A DNA stretch of 52,711 nt from JAQUCI01 sp034932685 (GCA_034932685.1 JAYFOM010000022.1:1-52711), one strand, 5' to 3'; positions 1 through 7,781 are shown, counted from the stretch's first letter. The notes: a model not told the origin generated them from the sequence alone. Program-made: numbers and translations.

Positions 1-31
1 CCTCTTGTTGGATCGTTCGTTTCTTAAACAT
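1..31 (-). CDS. N-terminal fragment of unknown protein (truncated by window edge)
   Basis: Only the first ten codons are in the window, beginning MFKKRTIQQE. The start is supported by an AGAGGA ribosome binding site six bases upstream on the minus strand and by an extended -10 box further upstream. The basic N-terminus resembles nothing specific enough to name. Function cannot be given. Confidence 0.45.
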   Translation of the reverse strand, partial: MFKKRTIQQE

Positions 32-57
32 AGTTTGTCCTCTACTTATCTACTAAA

Positions 58-66
58 ATTTTACCA
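58..66 (-). promoter_or_regulatory. Extended -10 promoter for the truncated gene
   Basis: On the minus strand TGG-TAAAAT forms an extended -10 box about 27 bases before the start codon of the truncated edge gene. No good -35 box is present. It lies between the preceding gene's terminator and the start, so it is well placed. Confidence 0.4.
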
Positions 67-100
67 TTATCTTGCCTTTCTTAATAGTATTCTTCTAACC

Positions 101-137
101 AAATAAAAAGACTGTTAACTTATTTTGTCAACAGTCT
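101..137 (-). terminator. Terminator of the thioredoxin-like lipoprotein gene
   Basis: Eight-base-pair perfect stem (AGACTGTT/AACAGTCT, 109-116 with 130-137) followed on the minus strand by TTTTATTT. It sits about 30 bases past the stop codon. Confidence 0.75.
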
Positions 138-138
138 G

Positions 139-161
139 AATCTAGAGAAATTCTCTAGATT
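139..161. repeat. 11-bp near-perfect palindrome after a stop codon
   Basis: AATCTAGAGAA (139-149) is the exact reverse complement of 151-161 with a single central base. It lies between the lipoprotein stop codon and its terminator hairpin. It may be a second 3'-end stem; on the plus strand it is followed by TTTCTT. Confidence 0.5.
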
Positions 162-167
162 TTCTTA

Positions 168-662
168 TTACTTTAATAAATCAAATCCGTCTTGATATAG
201 TGCGATTAGTTCATTAGTTTGATCTTTGGTAAGCTTAGCAACAGAGGGATTATGAGCATTTACAGTTCCTGTATGAATGTTTACTACATTACCATTTTTA
301 AAGAAGAATGCGGCTGGAACATAGAAGATTGGATATCCCTCATCATCAAACTCGATATTATCTCTAAGATAATTAGTCAATATATCAAAGTCAATTTTAT
401 AAGTTGTTTTTGATTGTTCGTCACTGAAGTTCAAATAGTAAGCTTTAACATCATTTTTTGTTGCGACATCTTTATATACTGGTAAAGCTTCTACACACCA
501 AGGACAACCATCCATTTCAAACAAAACAACAAATGTTTCGTTACTGTTTATTTTTTGAATAAGTGTTTCAAGATCAACTTGAGTAGCTGCGTTATTCTTT
601 GGTGTAGCAGTACAACCAATTAACAAGAATGACATCATAAATAATAATATAAGTTTTTTCAT
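168..662 (-). CDS. Thioredoxin-fold lipoprotein
   Basis: A 164-residue exported lipoprotein. The N-terminus has a charged MKK, a hydrophobic stretch and a lipobox (LLIGC) with Cys17 as the likely lipidated residue, so it would sit on the outer face of the membrane, modified by the Lgt encoded later in this window. The mature part has a CPWC motif near residue 53 and resembles bacteriocin-transport accessory/thioredoxin-like proteins, suggesting thiol-disulfide exchange outside the cell. It is monocistronic, with a TTGACA-N17-TGTAAT promoter and its own terminator. The substrate is unknown. No DsbB/CcdA-like partner is adjacent. Confidence 0.8.
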   Translation of the reverse strand: MKKLILLFMMSFLLIGCTATPKNNAATQVDLETLIQKINSNETFVVLFEMDGCPWCVEALPVYKDVATKNDVKAYYLNFSDEQSKTTYKIDFDILTNYLRDNIEFDDEGYPIFYVPAAFFFKNGNVVNIHTGTVNAHNPSVAKLTKDQTNELIALYQDGFDLLK

Positions 663-680
663 TTTCTCACCTTAGGCATA

Positions 681-709
681 ATTACACTACAATTGAATAT
701 AATTGTCAA
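681..709 (-). promoter_or_regulatory. SigA-type promoter of the lipoprotein gene
   Basis: Minus-strand TTGACA (704-709), 17-base spacer, TGTAAT (681-686), followed by ribosome binding site AAGGTGAG and the start codon at 662. The -35 matches consensus exactly. Confidence 0.7.
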
Positions 710-720
710 TTAAAGTGATG

Positions 721-726
721 TATAAT
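721..726 (+). promoter_or_regulatory. Possible -10 box of the degV-family gene
   Basis: TATAAT lies 28 bases before the chosen start codon at 754. No consensus -35 is found at the right distance, and the region overlaps the divergent lipoprotein promoter, so the two genes may share control. Confidence 0.4.
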
Positions 727-753
727 GGTTATATATTGAAAGTTGGTGAAATA

Positions 754-1605
754 ATGAAAATAGCAGTAATTACTGATAGTGGCAGTAATATCTTTCAAGA
801 GAAGGTAACAATGGAAGGTCTTTATGTTCTACCATTGACCATTACTGATGAAGATAAAACATACCTTGAAGGACTTGAAATATCAGTGGATGAAACTTAT
901 GATTTGATGGCGCAAGGTAAAATGTTGAAAACATCACAGCCACCACTTGGACTTATTGAAGAGTTGTTTTTAAGATTAAAGGATGAATATGACCTGCTTT
1001 TCGCTGTTCCCATTACCAGCGGTCTATCTGGGTGTCTTAGTGCAATGATAACAACCGCAGAGCGCTATGATATACCGTTTGATTATATTGATTGTTACTC
1101 AACAGCTTCAAATCAACTTCATTTAGCTACAACAGCTCGTCGTTTATTTGACCAAAATGAACCGCTAGAAAAAGTTAAAGCATTACTTATCGAAGCTTCA
1201 CTACAAAGCGTCACTTTTGTTTTACCAGTTGATATGAAACATTTGGTAAGAGGTGGACGGTTAACAAAAAGAGCAGCCACATTAGCTGGTTTGTTCAAGA
1301 TTGTGCCGGTATTGATCGTGAACAAAGAATCTGGTGGTAAAAACGACGTCTTTGATAAAGTAAGAACATTAAGAAGAGCAGAAGATAGAGTGATCGAATA
1401 TTTCAAGGATCATAATGTCGGTAAGGGTTATCGTATATGTGTAGCTCATGTTAAAGATGAAGCTGAAGGAACCAACTTCTACCATAAAATGAAAGAAGCT
1501 TTTCCTGAAGCGGATATATACCTGACGCAATTAATATCAACAGTTGGTGTTCACACTGGCTTAGGGTGTGTTGCTTGTCAATTTATCAAAATGATCGAGC
1601 AATAG
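754..1605 (+). CDS. DegV family fatty-acid-binding protein (FakB-like)
   Basis: About 283 residues beginning MKIAVITDSGSNI. DegV proteins (FakB in Staphylococcus) bind a fatty acid and present its carboxyl group to FakA for phosphorylation, feeding host or environmental fatty acids into phospholipid synthesis. The family hallmarks are visible: the N-terminal TDSGS, the SGLSG loop near residue 90, and a C-terminal H-x-GLGC segment. The start at 754 is chosen over an upstream TTG at 703 because GGTGAA lies at proper spacing and the protein then begins at the conserved strand. A second DegV domain is fused to a DhaL kinase domain at 41407-43212 and could be its partner kinase. Confidence 0.85.
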   Translation: MKIAVITDSGSNIFQEKVTMEGLYVLPLTITDEDKTYLEGLEISVDETYDLMAQGKMLKTSQPPLGLIEELFLRLKDEYDLLFAVPITSGLSGCLSAMITTAERYDIPFDYIDCYSTASNQLHLATTARRLFDQNEPLEKVKALLIEASLQSVTFVLPVDMKHLVRGGRLTKRAATLAGLFKIVPVLIVNKESGGKNDVFDKVRTLRRAEDRVIEYFKDHNVGKGYRICVAHVKDEAEGTNFYHKMKEAFPEADIYLTQLISTVGVHTGLGCVACQFIKMIEQ

Positions 1606-1620
1606 GCTCGATCTTTTTTT
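1593..1620 (+). terminator. Terminator of the degV-family gene
   Basis: Stem GATCGAGC/GCTCGATC with a short loop, followed by eight T residues. The stem overlaps the last codons and stop. Confidence 0.85.
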
Positions 1621-1631
1621 AGTTTAATGCC

Positions 1632-1660
1632 TTGTCAGATCGCGATAAAAGTATTAGAAT
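1632..1660 (+). promoter_or_regulatory. SigA-type promoter of htpG
   Basis: TTGTCA (1632-1637), 17-base spacer, TAGAAT (1655-1660). The predicted start of transcription falls inside the CIRCE element immediately downstream. Confidence 0.75.
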
Positions 1661-1664
1661 AGTA

Positions 1665-1691
1665 TTAGCACTCTTTATATTAAAGTGCTAA
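1665..1691 (+). promoter_or_regulatory. CIRCE operator (HrcA binding site)
   Basis: TTAGCACTC (1665-1673), nine bases, AAGTGCTAA (1683-1691). This matches the CIRCE consensus TTAGCACTC-N9-GAGTGCTAA at 17 of 18 arm positions with exact spacing. It begins 5 bases after the -10 box and ends just before the ribosome binding site, where bound HrcA would block initiation. Confidence 0.9.
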
Positions 1692-1702
1692 TAGGAGGAT
1701 AT

Positions 1703-3592
1703 ATGAAGAAACAGTTTAAAGCAGAATCAAAGCGTTTATTAGATTTGATGATCAATTCGATCTACACTCACAAGGAAATATTTTTAAGAGAATTGATCTC
1801 AAATGCCAGTGATGCGATTGATAAACTTCATTTCATTTCTTTAACCGATAAAAAGGTTGAATTAAATAGCGACAGCTTAGCGATCAAAATCGAAGTTGAT
1901 AAAGAAAATCGCAAACTAACAATCAGTGATAACGGCATAGGAATGGATAAAAATTCACTAGAAAGCAATTTGGGAGTTATCGCAAAAAGTGGTTCTTTGG
2001 AGTTTAAAGAAATGTTTGAAAATGAAAAGGTTGATGATATCATCGGTCAGTTTGGAGTGGGTTTTTATTCCGCATTTATGGTAAGTAAAAATGTTGAAGT
2101 CATTACCAAGTCATATGATAGTCAACAAGCATATCTTTGGACAAGTACGGGACAAGATGGTTATACCATTAAAGAAACAGAAAAAGAAAGTGTTGGTACC
2201 ACGATTGTCTTAACACTAAAAGATGATAGTGAGGATGAAGATTATAGCGTTTATCTTCAAGAGTATAAACTTAAAGAATTAATTGAGAAATACTCAGACT
2301 ATATTCGTTACCCAATTCAAATGATGGTAACAAAAAGTAGATTAAAAGATGGTAGTGAAGATGAGTATGAAGATTATCTAGAACTTGAAACATTGAATTC
2401 GATGATTCCTTTATGGAAACGTAATAAAAATGAGATAACAGCCGAAGAGTATAATGAGTTCTATAAGAATAAGTTCAATGATTTTGAAGATCCACAAAAA
2501 GTAATTCATTTCAATATTGAAGGTAATGTTTCATTTGATGCCTTACTGTTTATCCCAAGCCGTATTCCTTATAATTATTACACAAAAGAATATGAAAAAG
2601 GCTTACAACTATATAGTAAGAATGTCTTTATAATGGATAAATCCCAAGACTTACTTCCTGAGCATTTTAGATTTGTGAAGGGATTAGTTGATTCACAAGA
2701 CTTGTCTTTAAACATTTCACGTGAAATGTTACAGCACGATCGTCAACTAAAGATCATTGCTAATCGTATTGAAAAAAAGATTAAAAGCGAATTATTATCA
2801 ATGTTAAATGATGAACGCGAAAAATACGAGAAATTCTGGCAAAGCTTTGGTGTTCAAATCAAATATGGTATTTATAATGAGTTTGGTGCTAATAAAGAGC
2901 TGTTACAAGACTTATTGATGTTTGTAAGTAGTAAAGAAGAGAAGCTTGTAACCCTTGATGAGTATGTTAATAATATGAGTGAAGATCAAAAAGAGATCTA
3001 TTATGTCAGTGGTGATTCTGTTAACAAGATAGCCCAATTACCACAAACCGAAAAAGTTAAAGATAAGGGATATGAGATTCTATATTTAACCGATGAGGTT
3101 GATGAATTTGCTTTACAGATATTGATGAGTTATAAAGACAAGAAGTTTAAATCGATAAGCCAAGGAGATCTTGATCTTGATAGTGAGCAAGAAAAAGAAG
3201 AGCGCACAAAAAAAGCAACCGAGAATAAAGATCTTTTAGAAGCAATCAAAGAACAACTTACAGGCAAGGTTAAAGATGTTAGGATTTCATCAAGACTAAA
3301 GAGCCATCCAGTATGTTTAGTGGCTGATGAAGGTTTATCTATGGAAATGGAAAAAGTACTAAGCAATCTTCCAGAAGGGCCTGGCGTTAAAGCAGAGAAA
3401 ATCCTTGAGATCAATAGTGATCATCCTTTGTTTGAGGCACTAAGGAAAGTGCAAAGTGATAGTCCTAATGATTTACAACAATATAGTGAGCTTTTATATG
3501 ACCAAGCATTATTAATTGAAGGATTCAGCATTGAAGATCCATTAGCGTTTTCAACTAAGTTATGTGAATTAATGGTTAAAGCAAGTAAATAA
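1703..3592 (+). CDS. htpG: Molecular chaperone HtpG (Hsp90)
   Basis: A 629-residue cytosolic Hsp90 homologue of normal bacterial length. The GHKL ATPase motifs are present: ELISNASDA near the N-terminus, DNGIGM, and GQFGVGFYSAF, followed by the middle domain with its catalytic SREMLQ segment and a C-terminal dimerisation domain. It folds or reactivates client proteins under stress. The ATG at 1703 is preceded by AGGAGG. The promoter is overlapped by a CIRCE element, so HrcA repression with heat induction is predicted; in Bacillus subtilis htpG is outside the HrcA regulon, so this wiring differs. It is monocistronic with its own terminator. Confidence 0.95.
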   Translation: MKKQFKAESKRLLDLMINSIYTHKEIFLRELISNASDAIDKLHFISLTDKKVELNSDSLAIKIEVDKENRKLTISDNGIGMDKNSLESNLGVIAKSGSLEFKEMFENEKVDDIIGQFGVGFYSAFMVSKNVEVITKSYDSQQAYLWTSTGQDGYTIKETEKESVGTTIVLTLKDDSEDEDYSVYLQEYKLKELIEKYSDYIRYPIQMMVTKSRLKDGSEDEYEDYLELETLNSMIPLWKRNKNEITAEEYNEFYKNKFNDFEDPQKVIHFNIEGNVSFDALLFIPSRIPYNYYTKEYEKGLQLYSKNVFIMDKSQDLLPEHFRFVKGLVDSQDLSLNISREMLQHDRQLKIIANRIEKKIKSELLSMLNDEREKYEKFWQSFGVQIKYGIYNEFGANKELLQDLLMFVSSKEEKLVTLDEYVNNMSEDQKEIYYVSGDSVNKIAQLPQTEKVKDKGYEILYLTDEVDEFALQILMSYKDKKFKSISQGDLDLDSEQEKEERTKKATENKDLLEAIKEQLTGKVKDVRISSRLKSHPVCLVADEGLSMEMEKVLSNLPEGPGVKAEKILEINSDHPLFEALRKVQSDSPNDLQQYSELLYDQALLIEGFSIEDPLAFSTKLCELMVKASK

Positions 3593-3617
3593 GTCTATCT
3601 TTTGATAGGCTTTTTAT
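3592..3617 (+). terminator. Terminator of htpG
   Basis: Stem AGTCTATC/GATAGGCT (one G-U pair), TTTT loop, followed by TTTTATTT. Its first base is the last base of the stop codon. Confidence 0.75.
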
Positions 3618-3653
3618 TTGTGGTTTTTAATAAGAAAGCGATTAAAGGAAAAT

Positions 3654-4757
3654 GTGGAAAATCAAGATTATCTGACCAAACAAATCATTACTTATATTGG
3701 TAACAAAAGACTATTATTACCACAGATCAAGCAAGGGGTAGAAATAGTCTTATCAGAACTCAATCAAGATAAACTATCATGTCTTGATCTTTTTGCGGGT
3801 TCTGGTATTGTTTCTCGCTTTTTAAAGAAATACGCTGATCAAATTATCGCTAATGATTTAGAATACTACTCATATGTTATAAATGATTGTTACTTAAGTA
3901 ATAAGATTGATGTTGATCAAGCTTTATTACATGATTATTTTATTGTCTTGAAATCACATGAACATGAAAACAATGTTGGTTTTGTGACTCAACTTTACGC
4001 ACCAAATAATGATAATAATATACAAAAAGGAGAACGAGTTTTTTATACCAAAGCAAATGCGATGTATATTGATAACATGTTATTTAATATCTTTGATAAA
4101 GTGCCTGATCAACTGAGGAAATACTTCATTGCACCTTTACTATCAGAAGCGTCAATCCACGTTAATACAGCTGGTATATTTAAAGCATTCTATAAAGATG
4201 AAAATGGTATTGGTAGTTTTGGTGCAAGAGGAAAAAATGCATTATCACGCATTAAAGGGAGAATATGTTTAGAGTTTCCTATTTTTAGCAACTATAAGAC
4301 AAGTAATACAATCTTTCAAGAAGATGCGAATCTGTTAGTCGATAAGCTACCAATGGTAGATCTTTGTTATCTTGATCCACCATACAATCAGCATCCATAT
4401 GGTTCAAATTACTTCATGCTAAATTGTATAGCGAAAAATGAAAAGCCGCTTAACATATCCACGGTTTCGGGCATTCCTAATGATTGGCAAAGATCTGATT
4501 ATAATAGTACGAAGAAAAACAAAGCAGCATTAATTGATTTAATTGGAAGAATAAAAGCGAAGTATATCTTGCTTTCGTTTAATAATGAAGGCTTTATTGA
4601 TTATGAGGAATTAGTTCAAATACTTAATAATTATGGCTTTATCCGTATTATTAAAACAAAGTATAACGCATATCGTGGTTCAAGAAACTTAAAAAACAGA
4701 GAGACGCATGTTAGCGAATATTTATTTCTTCTAAAAAAAGAAGAGTATAATAAGTGA
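3654..4757 (+). CDS. D12-class DNA adenine N6-methyltransferase (orphan)
   Basis: About 367 residues. An N-terminal YIGNKR segment, an AdoMet-binding DLFAGSG (motif I) near residues 45-51 and a catalytic DPPYN (motif IV) near residue 241 identify a D12/Dam-type alpha-class adenine methyltransferase. Many restriction-linked members share this layout. No endonuclease gene is adjacent: the neighbours are htpG and comFA, so it is probably a solitary methylase. The start is taken as GTG at 3654, preceded by AAAGGAA; a TTG at 3618 in frame has no ribosome binding site and lies in the htpG terminator. Recognition sequence unknown. Confidence 0.75.
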   Translation: MENQDYLTKQIITYIGNKRLLLPQIKQGVEIVLSELNQDKLSCLDLFAGSGIVSRFLKKYADQIIANDLEYYSYVINDCYLSNKIDVDQALLHDYFIVLKSHEHENNVGFVTQLYAPNNDNNIQKGERVFYTKANAMYIDNMLFNIFDKVPDQLRKYFIAPLLSEASIHVNTAGIFKAFYKDENGIGSFGARGKNALSRIKGRICLEFPIFSNYKTSNTIFQEDANLLVDKLPMVDLCYLDPPYNQHPYGSNYFMLNCIAKNEKPLNISTVSGIPNDWQRSDYNSTKKNKAALIDLIGRIKAKYILLSFNNEGFIDYEELVQILNNYGFIRIIKTKYNAYRGSRNLKNRETHVSEYLFLLKKEEYNK

Positions 4758-4818
4758 TTTTAATTAGTTAATAATAGGATATTTTAAGATTTGCGGGTAT
4801 ATATATGTAGGTGATAAT

Positions 4819-5922
4819 ATGCAATGTCCCAGATGCTTGAATGAAGATCCGCGGTATTTCTATTTGGGGAGCAGAGGTTATTATTGTCGCAAATGTGTAG
4901 CATATAAACGGGTGCTAATTGATGAATCGATTACTAGTGTAGATTATGAGATTAGCGCAAAGTTGTTAGATGTAGATTATCAATTAAGCTTTGATTTAAC
5001 TGAAGAGCAATCAGTAATTAGTGAGAAGTTAAAGAACATGATTGATGCATCAGATGTGCTGGTATATGCCGCATGTGGCGCAGGGAAAACCGAGATAGTC
5101 TTAGCAAGTATCAGAAAATACTTAAAAAAGGGTTTGAAGGTAGGGTTTGCTACGCCAAGAAGGCAAGTTGTTTTAGAAATAGGAAAACGATTAGAAAAGG
5201 CATTTAGCAAACTAAACGTTATTATGGTCTGTGAAGATTATACTAATATAACCCTTGGTGACTTAATTGTATGCACCACGCATCAACTATATCGTTATTA
5301 TAACTATTTTGATTTATTGATTCTAGATGAGCCTGATGCTTTTCCTTATCACAACAATGAAGTGTTAAAGGGTATCGTTAAAACTTCATGTAAAGGAAAT
5401 ATAATCTATCTAACGGCCACACCTGATAGTGACTTGAAAAAGTTATCAACACTAAGTCTTTTCACCAGACCTCATGGGAAAAGCCTACCTGTACCTACAG
5501 CTTTGACATTGCCAAAAATTGTCGGCTTGATAACGTTAGCTATGTGGTTAAAATCAAACGAAAAATCACTTGTTTTTGTACCTACAATAAAAACAGCGAA
5601 ATTGTTGGCTAAGTACTTTAAAGTTCCAGCAATTCATTCGCAATGTGAAAACAAGGACGAGTTGATCGAGGGATTTAAAAATGGCAACTGGTCACACTTA
5701 ATTTGTACAACTATTCTCGAAAGAGGAGTTACTTTTAGCAATATAAATGTATTTGTATTAAATGCTGATCATGTGGTTTTCAACTTAGCATCGTTGATCC
5801 AGATTGCAGGCCGTGTTGGTAGAGACGTAAATTTTCCAGAAGGAAAGTGTTTATTTATTAGTTTTAGCAAGACAAAGAAGGTGAGTGATTGCGTAAAAAC
5901 AATCAAAATGATGAATGCTTGA
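4819..5922 (+). CDS. comFA: DNA translocase/helicase ComFA of the competence system
   Basis: A 367-residue superfamily 2 ATPase. A four-cysteine zinc site (Cys3, Cys6, Cys23, Cys26) precedes the helicase core, as in ComFA. The core has Walker A GAGKTE, a DEPD box in place of DEAD, LTATPD (motif III) and QIAGRVGRD (motif VI). ComFA powers import of single-stranded DNA at the cytosolic face of the membrane during transformation. It begins at ATG with AGGTGATAA upstream and overlaps comFC by 34 bases. It is slightly shorter than the Bacillus protein. No other com genes are in the window. Confidence 0.85.
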   Translation: MQCPRCLNEDPRYFYLGSRGYYCRKCVAYKRVLIDESITSVDYEISAKLLDVDYQLSFDLTEEQSVISEKLKNMIDASDVLVYAACGAGKTEIVLASIRKYLKKGLKVGFATPRRQVVLEIGKRLEKAFSKLNVIMVCEDYTNITLGDLIVCTTHQLYRYYNYFDLLILDEPDAFPYHNNEVLKGIVKTSCKGNIIYLTATPDSDLKKLSTLSLFTRPHGKSLPVPTALTLPKIVGLITLAMWLKSNEKSLVFVPTIKTAKLLAKYFKVPAIHSQCENKDELIEGFKNGNWSHLICTTILERGVTFSNINVFVLNADHVVFNLASLIQIAGRVGRDVNFPEGKCLFISFSKTKKVSDCVKTIKMMNA

Positions 5923-6524
5923 TCTGTTTTGATAAAAAATACAAGACAGCTTATTTACCAGACTTTCTAATACAAAGTGATAATATCTGTCAGAAATGCC
6001 GTAATGGCTTTGCGAAAGATAAAAATACGATAAATCATGAAGGACTCTTAATCGAACATCTTTATGATTACAATGATTATTTCAGTCAATTATTGATTCA
6101 ATATAAAGAACTGAATGATGAAGCTTTAGCTCCTGTTTTTATAAAACCTTATCTTTCTTATCTAAAAAACAAATATCGTGGTTATGAACTTGTGCCTGTT
6201 CCAAGTCGAAAAGCCAAAAAAGAAGCAAGAGGTTTTGATCATATCAAGCTTATATTTGCTGAGCTTAATCTTTCTTATAGCGAAATTTTTGAAAACAATG
6301 CTATGTATGATCAAAAAGGTAAAAGTCTTATAGAAAGACAAGCGATAAAGGATCACATAAAACTTAGCTCTTTTAATTTATCGCGAGATTCAAAAATACT
6401 AATTGTTGATGATTTGATTACTACCAAAGCTACTATGTTTGCTTGCTATCAATTAATAAAAAATGATTATAAATGTATCAAAGGATTAGCTGTAGCATAC
6501 CAAAAAAATAAAGAGAGGGAATAA
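5889..6524 (+). CDS. comFC: ComFC phosphoribosyltransferase-fold protein
   Basis: About 211 residues. Two Cys-x2-Cys pairs (Cys10/13 and Cys34/37) form the N-terminal zinc finger, and the C-terminal half has the PRPP-binding loop VDDLITTKAT typical of type I phosphoribosyltransferase folds. ComFC acts with ComFA in natural transformation. The best start is TTG at 5889, preceded by GAAGGTGAG at proper spacing; this keeps both zinc pairs and places the start inside the end of comFA, implying translational coupling. An ATG start would lose the first cysteine pair. Confidence 0.8.
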   Translation: MRKNNQNDECLICFDKKYKTAYLPDFLIQSDNICQKCRNGFAKDKNTINHEGLLIEHLYDYNDYFSQLLIQYKELNDEALAPVFIKPYLSYLKNKYRGYELVPVPSRKAKKEARGFDHIKLIFAELNLSYSEIFENNAMYDQKGKSLIERQAIKDHIKLSSFNLSRDSKILIVDDLITTKATMFACYQLIKNDYKCIKGLAVAYQKNKERE

Positions 6525-6528
6525 TATT

Positions 6529-6726
6529 ATGAATGGTAGAGTTAAATGGTTTAATACTGAAAAAGGGTATGGTTTTATCTGTCAAGAAAATGGTGTAGAC
6601 ATCTTTGTACACTACTCACATATATGTCAAGAAGGCTATAAAACACTAGCTGAAGGAGAACTTGTTGACTTTGAAATTGTTGAGGTAGATAAAGGCTTAC
6701 AAGCCCGTAATGTCGTCAAATTATAA
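6529..6726 (+). CDS. Cold-shock domain protein
   Basis: A 65-residue OB-fold RNA chaperone with RNP1 (KGYGFI) and RNP2 (DIFVHY) intact. It binds single-stranded RNA and melts secondary structure. The ATG is preceded by GAGAGGGA and starts four bases after the comFC stop, so it is probably co-transcribed with comFAC. It is paralogous to the next gene but diverged; note ICQENGVDIF in place of IKLDDDRDVF. Confidence 0.92.
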   Translation: MNGRVKWFNTEKGYGFICQENGVDIFVHYSHICQEGYKTLAEGELVDFEIVEVDKGLQARNVVKL

Positions 6727-6727
6727 T

Positions 6728-6755
6728 TTGCTTTATTTATGAAAACGGTTATAAT
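6728..6755 (+). promoter_or_regulatory. Promoter of the second cold-shock gene
   Basis: TTGCTT (6728-6733), 16-base spacer, TATAAT (6750-6755). It leaves a leader of roughly 40 bases, which could form part of a temperature-responsive 5' region as in csp genes, although no strong fold is obvious. Confidence 0.6.
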
Positions 6756-6804
6756 ATAGGTGTAGTTGACTAAAGTTAGCTCGAGGAAAGGTATAAGGTT
6801 TAAG

Positions 6805-7002
6805 ATGACAGGCAAAGTTAAAAAGTTTAACAAAGAAAAGGGTTTTGGATTCATCAAGTTAGATGACGACAGAGATGTATTCTTCCACTACTCACAATTA
6901 GTTATGGAAGGCTTCAAAACAATCGAAGAAGGCGCAGATGTTGAATTCGATTTGATTGAAGGCGACCGTGGCTTACAAGCACATAATATCGTTAGACTTT
7001 AA
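6805..7002 (+). CDS. Cold-shock domain protein, second copy
   Basis: A 65-residue cold-shock protein, MTGKVKKFNKEKGFGFIK onward, with RNP1 (KGFGFI) and RNP2 (DVFFHY). The start at 6805 is chosen over an in-frame upstream TTG because it matches the family's N-terminus and follows AAGGTTTAAG. It has its own promoter and a strong terminator, so it can be expressed independently of the comFAC-linked copy. Confidence 0.92.
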   Translation: MTGKVKKFNKEKGFGFIKLDDDRDVFFHYSQLVMEGFKTIEEGADVEFDLIEGDRGLQAHNIVRL

Positions 7003-7010
7003 AAACGGGA

Positions 7011-7037
7011 AAAGGTTGTAGTAATACAACCTTTTTT
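7011..7037 (+). terminator. Terminator of the second cold-shock gene
   Basis: Perfect 10-bp stem AAAGGTTGTA/TACAACCTTT with a GTAA loop, ending in a T run. The convergent mgtC-family gene ends at 7054; on its strand the hairpin is followed by CCCG and is a weaker terminator. Confidence 0.85.
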
Positions 7038-7053
7038 GTGCAAAAAATGAGAT

Positions 7054-7734
7054 TTAAATTTGCTCGATATAATAGATGCCAGGGGCACTTTCTAAGATAG
7101 CTAAGATGTCGCTATGCGACATTGGTTTATAACTACTGACTGAAATAAAGGCATTTGAGATATCATTGTTTTGATATTTGCTGATATTCATTTGGATATC
7201 AGTAACTAGAATGTCTTTTGAACGAATAAATTTCAAGAAATGACTAAAGGGCATAGTGTTATCCATCTCTATGTATATTTCCATTACTTTTGCGTGAGTG
7301 TGGATGTAGGTGTCTAGATTGTGCATGAAAGCCATGATGATAATGATAGCCAATGCACCAATCAGAGCTCCTTCATAAAAACCAATACCAATAGCTAAGC
7401 CACTACATGCTGCTGTCCATAGTCCTGCAGCGGTTGTAATGCCTTTAACTTGATTACGACCAGTGATTAAGATAGCTCCAGCTCCTAAAAAACCAATACC
7501 ACTTACAACTTGAGATCCCATTCTTACTGGATCAGATGTCATGTAGACTTGAAAAACATACTGGTTTGTCATCATTACAAGGGCTGAACCAACACAGACT
7601 AGCATGTATGTCCTAAAACCAGCGGGTCGTTTCTTATAACCTCGCTCAATTCCTAAAATGCCACCAACAACTAGCGCAAGCAAGACTCTTATTATAATCG
7701 AATAAATATTAATATCGCGAATGCTGTCAAACAT
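7054..7734 (-). CDS. MgtC/SapB family membrane protein
   Basis: A 226-residue protein with an N-terminal membrane domain of about four to five helices and a soluble C-terminal ACT-like domain. The family signature is visible: GGILGIERGYKKRPAGFRT near residue 20 and a GIGFLGAGAI segment. MgtC/SapB proteins are linked to growth at low magnesium and to control of ATP synthase or phosphate uptake. The ATG follows AGAGGTGA. Its promoter carries a consensus cre box, so carbon catabolite repression is predicted. It is convergent with the cold-shock gene. Confidence 0.85.
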   Translation of the reverse strand: MFDSIRDINIYSIIIRVLLALVVGGILGIERGYKKRPAGFRTYMLVCVGSALVMMTNQYVFQVYMTSDPVRMGSQVVSGIGFLGAGAILITGRNQVKGITTAAGLWTAACSGLAIGIGFYEGALIGALAIIIIMAFMHNLDTYIHTHAKVMEIYIEMDNTMPFSHFLKFIRSKDILVTDIQMNISKYQNNDISNAFISVSSYKPMSHSDILAILESAPGIYYIEQI

Positions 7735-7752
7735 AAGTCACCTCTTTTACTA

Positions 7753-7781
7753 ATTATAATAAAAAATGAAAGCGATTACAA
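7753..7781 (-). promoter_or_regulatory. Promoter of the mgtC-family gene
   Basis: Minus-strand TTGTAA (7776-7781), 17-base spacer, TATAAT (7753-7758). The cre box covers the -35 and most of the spacer. Confidence 0.65.
7766..7780. promoter_or_regulatory. Catabolite responsive element (cre)
   Basis: ATGAAAGCGATTACA fits every position of the Bacillus cre consensus WTGNAANCGNWNNCW. It overlaps the -35 region of the mgtC-family promoter, a position where CcpA represses. HprK, which produces the Ser46-phosphorylated HPr co-repressor, is encoded at 26987-27931. CcpA itself is not in the window. Confidence 0.7.

Noticed and set aside
703..753. N-terminal extension of the DegV-family protein from a TTG at 703
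   Set aside because: It would include the promoter region and lacks a ribosome binding site; family members start at the MKIAVITDS strand.
3654..5922. Restriction-modification system formed by the D12 methylase and the adjacent helicase
   Set aside because: The helicase has the ComFA zinc motif and is followed by comFC; no nuclease domain is present.
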